A stretch of 64,000 nt of DNA, taken from contig CBDCEE010000003.1 of NCBI GenBank assembly GCA_965215705.1, positions 434,001-498,000 on the forward strand, read 5' to 3'. The first letter of the stretch is position 1. Each line of letters starts with the position of its first letter. Position numbers and translations under genes: made by a program. The notes below the pieces were generated by a model that worked only from the letters and a program-made list of their open reading frames with translations, was not told where the DNA came from and searched no databases. Shown here in pieces: positions 56,494-63,259 of the stretch. The stretch is from JAAXPZ01 sp965215705. Lineage in GTDB: Bacteria > Campylobacterota > Campylobacteria > Campylobacterales > Sulfurovaceae.

Positions 56494-56577
56494 TGTCAAC
56501 CGCGGAGTTAAAATAGGCAGTTTTTCGTAAGTTTTTTTTAACGAAATGTAACCGTAAGCAACATCAATATTTTAGTC

Positions 56578-57375
56578 CTACTTTTTACTCTTTTTTGGTT
56601 CAAATTCATAAAGATCTGATCCATTCATTTCTTCCTCCTTTTTCTCTTTTAATCTGTAAGAATCTCCAAGTATATTTATCACATGAGAATGGTGCAATAA
56701 TCTATCTAAAATAGCTGTAGTAACTACCTTGTCATTTGCAAAGATACTACTCCATTGTGAGAAGACTAAATTAGAGGTAACAATGGTTGAGCCACGTTCA
56801 TATCTGCGAGAGATAACTTGAAAGAAATGATGTGCGTCTTCTTTGCTCATAGGAAAGTAACCTATCTCATCAATGACAAGTAATGCAGGAGACATCACAG
56901 CCTGTCGTAAAAAAGCATCATAACGCTTCTCTTTCTTTGCTTGACTCATTTGAAGTATGAGATCAGAAGCTGTAATAAAGCGTGCTTTGACACGTTTCTG
57001 TACAGCTTGATATGCTAGTGCAATAGCAAGATGCGTTTTACCCACACCAGACTGACCCAGTAGAATGATGTTCTCTTTTCTTCTGACAAACTCCATAGTC
57101 GATAATTCTTCTATCTGTCTTCTGTTTACGCCTACTGTAAAATCAAAGTCAAATTGTTCTAATGTTTTAATTGTGGGAAACCCAGCCATCTTGGTAAGTG
57201 TTGCTCTAGAGCGTTCGGCTTTAGAGTCAGATTCACTTTTAAGTACCTCATACAGATATTCACTATATTTCCAGCTCTCTTTGGCTGCACGGTTACTCAG
57301 CTCATGATGTGTTTTACAAAGAGAATTAAGTTTAAGTTCTTTACACAAAGCTTCTATCTGCTCATTTATTGCCAT
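56578..57375 (-). CDS. istB: IS21-family helper ATPase IstB
   Basis: A 265-residue AAA+ helper that assists IstA in choosing and joining the target. Walker A is ILLGQSGVGKTHLAIALAYQ near 103-122, and Walker B is ALLVIDEIGYFPMS near 163-176. The sensor region RYERGSTIVTSNLVFSQWSS follows. It overlaps the end of istA by 10 bases. The frame is intact. Confidence 0.95.
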   Translation of the reverse strand: MAINEQIEALCKELKLNSLCKTHHELSNRAAKESWKYSEYLYEVLKSESDSKAERSRATLTKMAGFPTIKTLEQFDFDFTVGVNRRQIEELSTMEFVRRKENIILLGQSGVGKTHLAIALAYQAVQKRVKARFITASDLILQMSQAKKEKRYDAFLRQAVMSPALLVIDEIGYFPMSKEDAHHFFQVISRRYERGSTIVTSNLVFSQWSSIFANDKVVTTAILDRLLHHSHVINILGDSYRLKEKKEEEMNGSDLYEFEPKKSKK

Positions 57376-58472
57376 GATGCCCCTCCTGTAATAAGACTAT
57401 ACGTTAGTAAATATGCGATGGCAGCAGGAATGAACTCGTCATAACTTTGTAAATCACGTTGAGGGATATGTATACGGGGTTTAGGTTTGACTATAGGCTC
57501 TTGTGTTATACTTTTAGACGTTGCTTTTAATGGGTGGATACCGTTATATGGCTTCGGCACAGGCAGCAGCTGTAACTGCTCCTGTGCAAGTAAATCAAAT
57601 GGTTTTTGTAGTAAAGTCTGATGTATTCTCGCATTGGCAGTATAGTCTAACCAATCCATCACTTCAGCGTTTGCGTTCTCTTTATTCATCGTGTATCCCA
57701 TCATGGACAATCGTACTTTAAAAGTGTTATGAAAGCTGTATCTCAGATAATGGTTAAATCGTTCTACTTTACCTTTGGTTTGTGGTCTGTAGGGTTTACA
57801 CACTTTAAGTTCCATACCGCAGTGTTTGGCAAAGTCACGGAATTGTTCATTGAATTTGTGTTTGCCTCTGCCATAGACATTACGTTTGAGAATAACAGTC
57901 TTCATATTGTCATAGAGACCTTCTTGTGGAACACCACCAAAGTAGGAGAAGGCATTCATATGACAATTGATGAGCGTATCTACTTTCTCATCTGTAACAT
58001 ACTCCACATACGATGCTCTTGAGTATCCCATCGTAGCCACAAAGGCAGATAGCCCATCTTTAGGAAACTCTATCCAATCGACTTGCATCTGCTTACCTTT
58101 GGCTGTTTCAAAGTTTACTAAAGGCTCTTCATCTTCAACTTTACGTCTAAGTTCATGCCTTTGCATATTCTCTTGCATCCAACGAAGGGAACCACTATAC
58201 CCCATCTTTTGGATTTCTTTATAGATAGAGCTTGAGGGAATATGTACATCTAACTTATGTGCCTCCTCTAGCATTCTTGCAATATGAGGAAGATACGCAT
58301 CTACTGTGGTACTGGTAGCTTCTCTTTTTATGGCAGGAATGTGACCTTCTGGTAATTTGGCGTACTTTGAAACAGTATCTCGACTCAGCCCAAGTTTACG
58401 TGCAATAGCACTCTTACTTAAGCCCTCTTTTATCATCTTGTGGATCATTTTTACTTCACCTTTTTTAAGCAT
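57366..58472 (-). CDS. istA: IS21-family transposase IstA
   Basis: The transposase has an N-terminal helix-turn-helix (MIHKMIKEGLSKSAIARKLG, LSRDTVSKYAKLPEG) and a DDE core with QMQVDWIEFPKDGLSAFVAT, YDNMKTVILKRN and PYRPQTKGKVERFNHYLRYS. The ATG at 58472 is preferred over the in-frame one at 58493 because AGAAGGAGA lies just upstream of it. Length is about 368 residues; the C-terminal part is a little shorter than in large IS21 members. Confidence 0.93.
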   Translation of the reverse strand: MLKKGEVKMIHKMIKEGLSKSAIARKLGLSRDTVSKYAKLPEGHIPAIKREATSTTVDAYLPHIARMLEEAHKLDVHIPSSSIYKEIQKMGYSGSLRWMQENMQRHELRRKVEDEEPLVNFETAKGKQMQVDWIEFPKDGLSAFVATMGYSRASYVEYVTDEKVDTLINCHMNAFSYFGGVPQEGLYDNMKTVILKRNVYGRGKHKFNEQFRDFAKHCGMELKVCKPYRPQTKGKVERFNHYLRYSFHNTFKVRLSMMGYTMNKENANAEVMDWLDYTANARIHQTLLQKPFDLLAQEQLQLLPVPKPYNGIHPLKATSKSITQEPIVKPKPRIHIPQRDLQSYDEFIPAAIAYLLTYSLITGGASWQ

Positions 58473-58581
58473 AAATCTCCTTCTAAAATACATTAGAAAA
58501 AGACTCTAACAGATTTACTCTGCTCCTTTGGCTTTTTGGTTGTAAAAACTACTCTTTTAGCAGTCTTTTATACTGCCTATT

Positions 58582-59526
58582 TTAGCACCGCGGGTGACAA
58601 CAAAACTCCTGTGTAGGCTCAGGAGATTGATATGGTAATCCATCCACACTATCAGGATATTCACAGGGCAAACCATCCCCACCAGTAGGATCATTTGGAT
58701 TTGTAGGAGGAGTACAAGGCACAGACATCAATTGACATTGACCATAACAAAGATACTGACCAGGATCACAACCTGGGGGATTAGTATTATTTGTATCATT
58801 GTTATCTGTAGGCAGAGGCAAACAAACACTATTCACATCAGGGAAAAAGCCCGGCAAACAACCACAAACACCAGTACCAGAGTCCAAAACCTGACCTTTA
58901 GCAGGATCACAATCAGTATTAGGCATACAAGAAACAGTTGTACCATTTAAAGTAACAGGATAGGTATCAGCAGGACAAGCACACCCACCCATAGGCTGTG
59001 GAACTTCTGGGGGAGTACAAGTAGGTAAAGTATTATCAATAAAACAAACAGAAATATCACAACAATCTTTTTTTTCAGTAGCATAGAACGAACCGCCAAG
59101 ATCGGTACATTGCTGGTCAATATTCTCTTGGGGAGGATTATCACAAGAGGACTTCACCAAACCAGATGCAGTAAAATTACCTTCAGGAGGGAGATATGGC
59201 TTATCTTCTTCGGTACAACAATAATTAACAGTAACCGTCCTATAATTAATTTGATGTAATTGACAAGAAGTACCCTCGGTAGCGTTTGATGTAAGATCAG
59301 AATGACTAACAGTAACAGAAAAAGAACTAGGTAAATTACCCTCAGAACAGGATAAATGATCAGCAGGGGCAGCATGATCACAACGCCCTAGCCAACTAGC
59401 ATCTTGCAAAATAGCACTCTCTGAAATGGAATTAACAACACCACGAGGGCAAGAACAATCATCGGCTGCATAAACCATGATCTCAGAAATAGTAAAAAGA
59501 AAGAGATAAATTAATATTTTTTTCAT
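58582..59526 (-). CDS. Inovirus adsorption-protein-like (pIII-type) protein, C-terminus cut by IS21
   Basis: A 314-residue exported protein with signal peptide MKKILIYLFLFTISEIMVYA and many cysteines in small modules (CTDLGGSFYATEKKDCCDIS, CACPADTYPVTLNGTTVSCM, CGCLPGFFPDVNSVCLPLPT). Cys-rich, low-complexity adsorption proteins sit at this position in many filamentous phages. The frame ends inside the IS21 terminal repeat (last residues CHPRC are IS-encoded), so the C-terminal membrane anchor expected for pIII is missing. It is the last surviving gene of the structural block on this side. Confidence 0.65.
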   Translation of the reverse strand: MKKILIYLFLFTISEIMVYAADDCSCPRGVVNSISESAILQDASWLGRCDHAAPADHLSCSEGNLPSSFSVTVSHSDLTSNATEGTSCQLHQINYRTVTVNYCCTEEDKPYLPPEGNFTASGLVKSSCDNPPQENIDQQCTDLGGSFYATEKKDCCDISVCFIDNTLPTCTPPEVPQPMGGCACPADTYPVTLNGTTVSCMPNTDCDPAKGQVLDSGTGVCGCLPGFFPDVNSVCLPLPTDNNDTNNTNPPGCDPGQYLCYGQCQLMSVPCTPPTNPNDPTGGDGLPCEYPDSVDGLPYQSPEPTQEFCCHPRC

Positions 59527-59527
59527 A

Positions 59528-59644
59528 TCAATTCCTCAACAATGCCAGCATGGCAAAGAGTGGAGCTGTGAGGATGGTAAGGTGTGTATAGATCGTAAAG
59601 ATCGCATTAAATGATATTGAGGTAGTGAAGTCTATTATTTCCAT
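59528..59644 (-). CDS. Small hydrophobic phage protein, 38 residues
   Basis: The frame MEIIDFTTSISFNAIFTIYT ends with HLTILTAPLFAMLALLRN. It has one membrane helix and a short basic tail, as in inovirus minor coat proteins pVII/pIX. The ribosome binding site lies in the motif AGGAGCGAAC, shared with other genes of the phage. Its stop lies one base before the start codon of the adsorption-protein gene. Confidence 0.6.
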   Translation of the reverse strand: MEIIDFTTSISFNAIFTIYTHLTILTAPLFAMLALLRN

Positions 59645-59655
59645 TGGTTCGCTCC

Positions 59656-60027
59656 TTATTTTCGTACGATAAGTACAGATAAAAAATTAACTAAAAACAA
59701 CATAGTAAACCCCATTACATGTGCAAGGATAGCGAGCATATAATCCCACTCTTCTTGGGTAAGGCTTGTTATTTTTAGATCATTCTTTAAACGACACGCA
59801 GCATTATCCACATCATAGTAATAGCCATCTATCAAATGTTTGTAATACACAGATTGTTGACAGTCATCATGATCTGTATTTTGGTCATGCCAACAGAGAC
59901 CGGTATGATCTTGATACGGTTGCACATTGACAGCACAGTGATTATCATCTTTGGTATTGAGATAGTCCGCTCTAGTTAGGACAGTGAACATAGTGAAGAA
60001 TATGAGTAGGTAAAATAAGTATTTCAT
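59656..60027 (-). CDS. Inovirus minor structural protein candidate
   Basis: A 123-residue protein with a signal peptide (KYLFYLLIFFTMFTVLTRA), a periplasmic part with four Cys (CAVNVQPYQDHTGLCWHDQN, CQQSVYYKHLIDGYYYDVDN) and a C-terminal membrane helix (AHVMGFTMLFLVNFLSVLIV) ending in RK. Exported, single-anchored small proteins of this kind lie between coat and adsorption genes in filamentous phages. The precise counterpart is unknown. Confidence 0.6.
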   Translation of the reverse strand: MKYLFYLLIFFTMFTVLTRADYLNTKDDNHCAVNVQPYQDHTGLCWHDQNTDHDDCQQSVYYKHLIDGYYYDVDNAACRLKNDLKITSLTQEEWDYMLAILAHVMGFTMLFLVNFLSVLIVRK

Positions 60028-60029
60028 AT

Positions 60030-60152
60030 TTATCTCCTTTCAATCAATAAATTGATCGCTCTTGATATCCCATAGACAAAAGCAAAGAAACCAAGATAAC
60101 CAGCAAACAAAGAGTAAAAAACATCATAATTAATTTGAAACTCTAAAATCAT
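60030..60152 (-). CDS. Second pVIII-like small coat protein, 40 residues
   Basis: The frame MILEFQINYDVFYSLFAGYL continues GFFAFVYGISRAINLLIERR. It has one membrane helix followed by positive charges. Its end GISRAINLL closely resembles the end of the major coat protein (GIRKAINLV), suggesting a paralogue without a signal peptide. AAGGA lies upstream of the ATG, and the stop is followed by the next gene after 2 bases. Confidence 0.6.
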   Translation of the reverse strand: MILEFQINYDVFYSLFAGYLGFFAFVYGISRAINLLIERR

Positions 60153-60168
60153 ATTTTTTCCTTAAACA

Positions 60169-60184
60169 AGGGGGCGAACCCCCT
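60169..60184 (-). terminator. GC hairpin with TTCG loop after the major coat gene
   Basis: On the minus strand AGGGGG-TTCG-CCCCCT (60169-60184) makes a perfect six-pair stem with a very stable UUCG loop, then TTGTTT. It lies 24 bases after the stop of the pVIII-like gene. A strong terminator directly after the major coat gene is a known feature of filamentous phages. Confidence 0.75.
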
Positions 60185-60208
60185 CATATGATCAAACCAT
60201 CAATGGCA

Positions 60209-60385
60209 TTAGCCAACGAGGTTGATAGCTTTTCTGATTCCCCACATAACAGCAGCGGCAGCAAGAACAGCACCTGCAACGGTTTCGAAATCAGCAGTAG
60301 CGATAGTTGGAGCAGTCAAGGCAGCATTAGCAGCAGTTACACCAACAACGCCCATAAGACCGAGTACTTTCGTAAACTTTTTCAT
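60209..60385 (-). CDS. Inovirus major coat protein (pVIII-like)
   Basis: A 58-residue preprotein. Residues 1-21 form a signal peptide cleaved after ANA. The mature 37 residues have an acidic/neutral start (ALTAPTIATADFETVAG), one membrane helix (AVLAAAAVMWG) and a basic end (IRKAINLVG) that would contact phage DNA. This is the standard pVIII layout. The ATG at 60385 has the ribosome binding site AAAGGAGG. A hairpin precedes and a strong terminator follows, which would allow high expression of this gene alone. Confidence 0.85.
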   Translation of the reverse strand: MKKFTKVLGLMGVVGVTAANAALTAPTIATADFETVAGAVLAAAAVMWGIRKAINLVG

Positions 60386-60418
60386 AGTAAGACCTCCTTT
60401 CATAAGATGGGGCATAAG

Positions 60419-60453
60419 CCCAGCAGAGATCACCGTAATGATCTCCAATGGGG
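60419..60453 (-). terminator. Hairpin between ssDNA-binding and coat genes
   Basis: GAGATCA (60426-60432) pairs with TGATCTC (60439-60445) around a 6-base loop, and outer CCCA/TGGG can extend the stem. It lies just after the stop of the pV-like gene and may attenuate transcription or stabilise the coat mRNA. There is no T-run. Confidence 0.45.
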
Positions 60454-60825
60454 TTACTTCTTATTCATACGAGCCATGATCTCATCAGCGTTCTCATAAC
60501 TGGTAACAGTATAAGAATCCTTACCGGCATCTCTAGGCAATGAACCAGAAAGCACCAAAGGCTTATGCTCTTTCTGCAAAGCACGCAAGAAATTGTTAAA
60601 CTTCCTTAACTGATTGTCATCACAGGGGATCTTGAACTCGACTATCGTTTCTTTTTCTATGAGACCTAATGTTTCATCCTCTTCCTGTACCACATTCACT
60701 GATTTGATTTTGACGCTTGCACCGTATTTTCTGCCTTGATAGTCTCCTGACTGTGATGGCTTGATACTTCTCATAACATCGACCGCATATTCAGTTTTAA
60801 AACCTACCTCTAAAAGTTGTGACAT
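60454..60825 (-). CDS. Inovirus ssDNA-binding protein candidate (pV-like)
   Basis: A 123-residue soluble protein with a beta-rich core (ASVKIKSVNVVQEEDETLGL, KETIVEFKIPCDDNQLRKFN, KPLVLSGSLPRDAGKDSYTV) that could form an OB fold. The position directly before the major coat gene matches pV of filamentous phages, which coats the single strand and represses translation. The start has the AGGAGCGAAC motif. The assignment is by position and size, not by a clear sequence match. Confidence 0.5.
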   Translation of the reverse strand: MSQLLEVGFKTEYAVDVMRSIKPSQSGDYQGRKYGASVKIKSVNVVQEEDETLGLIEKETIVEFKIPCDDNQLRKFNNFLRALQKEHKPLVLSGSLPRDAGKDSYTVTSYENADEIMARMNKK

Positions 60826-60853
60826 TGTTCGCTCCTTAGCTAAAATTTGTTTG

Positions 60854-60956
60854 TCTATACTGCAGTATAGATAGTTTGGTTTGTTCGCTTACTAGACGGC
60901 TATCACGATCCTTGAGAGGAAGCGAACCCACCCTAAGAACCTTTTGTGTGATAGCC
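60854..60956. promoter_or_regulatory. Phage control region with palindrome and crossed inverted repeats
   Basis: An 18-bp perfect palindrome TCTATACTGCAGTATAGA lies at 60854-60871. TTCGCTT (60884-60890) pairs with AAGCGAA (60920-60926), and GGCTATCAC (60898-60906) pairs with GTGATAGCC (60948-60956). The second and third pairings cross, as in a pseudoknot. The region lies between the integrase and pV-like genes. Candidate roles are replication origin, operator or the phage attachment/packaging structure. Confidence 0.5.
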
Positions 60957-60963
60957 AAGATCA

Positions 60964-61953
60964 TTATGAATTCACCTTTTTAAGTTTCGTAGTAGAAAAT
61001 AAAGACGCTTCAATGCGTTTATCCATGACAACAAGTTTAGAAAGATTCGCATTGGCTATCTCCTTTGGGGATTTGAACGAGTCCACGACTGCTTGGGTGC
61101 AATCTCTAGCTATATCCGGACTAGGTGTGTAATACTTCATCGTCATACTGACATCACTATGACCCAGCATGAAAGAGACATCTGTTATCGGGAGTTTAAG
61201 CGTATTGATCATATAGGTACCGAGTATATGACGGATAGAGTGGAGTTTTGTATAGGGGAGCTTCTTAGCTTCTAAGAGACGTTTCCAAGGCTTAGTGAGA
61301 TTGGCAAAGGGCTTACCGGTGTGGGGATTGTAAAACACATACCCAGTGACAAATGGAGTCCCTTGAATCTCTATAGCTCTAGCATGATACTGCCTGAGGA
61401 TATTAATCATAAATTCTGTCAAACGGTAAGTTCTGTGCTTTCTTGATTTGTTTTTCTCAGGTGGATAATAAACCAAACCTGACTTGAGATCTATATATTG
61501 CCATTCGAGATTGATCACTTCTCCAAGTCTGCGACCATGTAGCAACATCAAGAACATATCTCTATAGATCAGTTCATCAAAATTATAGATAGCAGCTAGA
61601 TACGCCTTTTGGAGATCCACATCAAAAGGAACATAGAACTTGTTATCGATCAGTGGCAACTCTACCATTTCAGGATAGTTTTTACCCTCATACCAATCAT
61701 TTTTGATAGCAAAACGATAGACATTGCCCAGTACAGAAAGAATATTTTTGACTGTTTTTGGTTTTCTACCCGAACGCAACAGTTTATTAGCGAAGTTTTG
61801 ATAATCTATGTAATTAATAGTGTGGATATCTCTATCACCGAAATTGGGGAGGATATGGACATCAAAGGCAGAGAGATAACTCTTTGCAGTATGTGGGGTA
61901 ACTAGATTCACTTTAGTATCTAGCCAGTAGTTGAAGATATCATCTATTGTCAT
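60964..61953 (-). CDS. Tyrosine recombinase (integrase) of the island
   Basis: A phage-type integrase of about 329 residues. An N-terminal SAM-like domain (ITDDIF-type start, VNLVTPHTAKSYLSAFDVHI) precedes the catalytic part: LMLLHGRRLGEVINLEWQYI with the first Arg, KLHSIRHILGTYMINTL with HxxR, and FMLGHSDVSMTMKYYTP with the final His and the nucleophile Tyr. The ATG at 61953 follows AAAGGAGCG directly. It lies 1.2 kb from the right copy of the tRNA-fMet repeat, as expected for the enzyme that inserted the island. It may belong to the inovirus itself. Confidence 0.92.
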   Translation of the reverse strand: MTIDDIFNYWLDTKVNLVTPHTAKSYLSAFDVHILPNFGDRDIHTINYIDYQNFANKLLRSGRKPKTVKNILSVLGNVYRFAIKNDWYEGKNYPEMVELPLIDNKFYVPFDVDLQKAYLAAIYNFDELIYRDMFLMLLHGRRLGEVINLEWQYIDLKSGLVYYPPEKNKSRKHRTYRLTEFMINILRQYHARAIEIQGTPFVTGYVFYNPHTGKPFANLTKPWKRLLEAKKLPYTKLHSIRHILGTYMINTLKLPITDVSFMLGHSDVSMTMKYYTPSPDIARDCTQAVVDSFKSPKEIANANLSKLVVMDKRIEASLFSTTKLKKVNS

Positions 61954-61964
61954 GTTCGCTCCTT

Positions 61965-62017
61965 TCACATAATAATTATGTGATATAACAAAACTTTACC
62001 GAATTATTCAGTAAAGT
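61965..62017. promoter_or_regulatory. Operator-like palindromes between integrase and HTH genes
   Basis: TCACATAATAATTATGTGA at 61965-61983 is a perfect 19-bp palindrome around a central A. ACTTTAC (61993-61999) is complementary to GTAAAGT (62011-62017). They lie in the divergent gap between the integrase gene and the small HTH gene, the usual place for a phage switch. The first one is within 12 bases of the integrase start. Confidence 0.6.
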
Positions 62018-62088
62018 AAACTTAAAAGAACAAGGAATTATTATGATTCATACAAAAAAACACAGAATAGTTAAGGAAAAAGATAAAA

Positions 62089-62289
62089 ATGACTAGAAAA
62101 GAATTAGCAGAAATGTTTAACATAAGCGTAGATACATTAGGGAACTGGGAAAAAAACAAACCAGAACTAGTAAGAATAATAAACCTAGGATTACTCACAA
62201 ACAAACAAATAGAAGAAACAAAAAAACTATTAGAAAAATTAGAAGAACTAGAAAATAAAGCCAATAATGGTAAATTTCAATTAAAATAG
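62089..62289 (+). CDS. Small helix-turn-helix regulator
   Basis: A 66-residue protein with a MerR/Cro-type helix-turn-helix (MTRKELAEMFNISVDTLGNW) followed by a coiled coil (KQIEETKKLLEKLEELENKA). It is divergent from the integrase gene across two palindromes and is a good candidate for their ligand. A 17-codon frame (62043-62096) overlaps its start and may be a leader peptide. Confidence 0.7.
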   Translation: MTRKELAEMFNISVDTLGNWEKNKPELVRIINLGLLTNKQIEETKKLLEKLEELENKANNGKFQLK

Positions 62290-62297
62290 GAGAGATC

Positions 62298-62897
62298 ATG
62301 CAAGAAAAAATATTAGATATACTAAAAGAAACTATCAATAATCAATACTTCTACTATCTAATACTTACAATGATTCTGTTTAGTGTACTAAAAAACATAT
62401 GGGATTATAGTGCATACAAAAAAGACTGTAAAATACTAGGACAAAAAGTTAAAATAAGAGGATATATAAGAAATGCTATAGATGATATGATACTCATAAG
62501 TATCATCAGCATTATTGGATTCATGGGCTACATAAGCCTAGACTATGCAGAAAATGAACCAGAACCAGCTCAAATAACTCAATACATCGAAAACATACCA
62601 ACAGATACCAACCCAAAAAAAGAAACAACAATCCTAAAAGAAACCCAAACACACAAACCAATAAAAATGACCATCATGGAAACAAGCTACCAACAAAAAA
62701 AGATTAATGAACTTACAAAAAACTTAACACATAGCAAAAAAAGAGAATTCTATATTACTCAAAAATTAAACAAAAAAATCAAATCACTTGAAAAAGAGAT
62801 CAAAGAGATCAAACAAAAATCAAACAAATGTAAAGGTAAAGAAGTATTATATATGAGAAATGGAAAAGTATTCAAAAAAGAAATTGTATATAAATAA
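62298..62897 (+). CDS. Membrane/coiled-coil protein of unknown function
   Basis: A 199-residue protein with two membrane helices near residues 17-33 (YYLILTMILFSVLKNIW) and 61-78 (MILISIISIIGFMGYISL). An Asn/Thr/Glu/Lys-rich linker and a long coiled coil follow (NKKIKSLEKEIKEIKQKSNK). It lies 8 bases after the HTH gene, with GGAGA as ribosome binding site. Base use is extremely A-rich compared with the rest of the window. I recognise no family. Its place in the phage end of the island suggests a phage accessory or superinfection function. Confidence 0.6.
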   Translation: MQEKILDILKETINNQYFYYLILTMILFSVLKNIWDYSAYKKDCKILGQKVKIRGYIRNAIDDMILISIISIIGFMGYISLDYAENEPEPAQITQYIENIPTDTNPKKETTILKETQTHKPIKMTIMETSYQQKKINELTKNLTHSKKREFYITQKLNKKIKSLEKEIKEIKQKSNKCKGKEVLYMRNGKVFKKEIVYK

Positions 62898-62926
62898 ACC
62901 TCCAACAACTTTTGAGAAATAGACAA

Positions 62927-62961
62927 GGGGGACTGTCTGACCCCCCGCCCGCAAGCGGGCG
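62927..62961 (+). repeat. Paired GC-rich hairpins near attR
   Basis: GGGGG (62927-62931) pairs with CCCCC (62941-62945). Directly after it CGCCCGC-AA-GCGGGCG (62946-62961) makes a second perfect stem. The stretch is strikingly GC-rich within very AT-rich DNA. No gene is present from 62898 to 63167. It may be a terminator for the upstream gene pair, a phage packaging signal or an origin. Confidence 0.55.
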
Positions 62962-63167
62962 AAGGTGTCCAGCCAAACCCCACTCACTACCAACAAAGAA
63001 CATCCCCGGAGAAAAAACACCAAGACAATACCTGACGCATTATCATTTGTCCCCACATTTTCATAGAAAATCGTGGTCATAAACAGTCATAAAAATTGGT
63101 TAACATAATGCAAGTTATTGAAAATGAAGAAGAAAAAAACTATATAATGAAAATAGGAGTGGTCACG

Positions 63168-63216
63168 GCTCATAACCCGAAGGTCGGAGGTTCAAATCCT
63201 CCTCCCGCAACCAATT
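63168..63216 (+). repeat. Right attachment site (attR), duplicated 3' half of tRNA-fMet
   Basis: The 49 bases are identical to 25248-25296. The upstream bases do not continue the tRNA, so this copy has no 5' half and is not a tRNA gene. It marks the right end of the island. Confidence 0.93.
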
Positions 63217-63259
63217 TACTATTAAAACACAAATCTAATTTTTTCTTTACGCTTTATAT

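Larger units (their letters stand above)
56494..58599 (-). mobile_element. IS21-family insertion sequence, complete
   Basis: A 2.1-kb element with 28-bp imperfect terminal inverted repeats: TGTCAACCGCGGAGTTAAAA at 56494 and the inward reading TGTCACCCGCGGTGCTAAAA from 58599, differing at three of 28 positions. It carries istA and istB on the minus strand. Flanks (CTTTTAG and ACAAAAC) show no target duplication, so one side was deleted after insertion. Confidence 0.92.
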
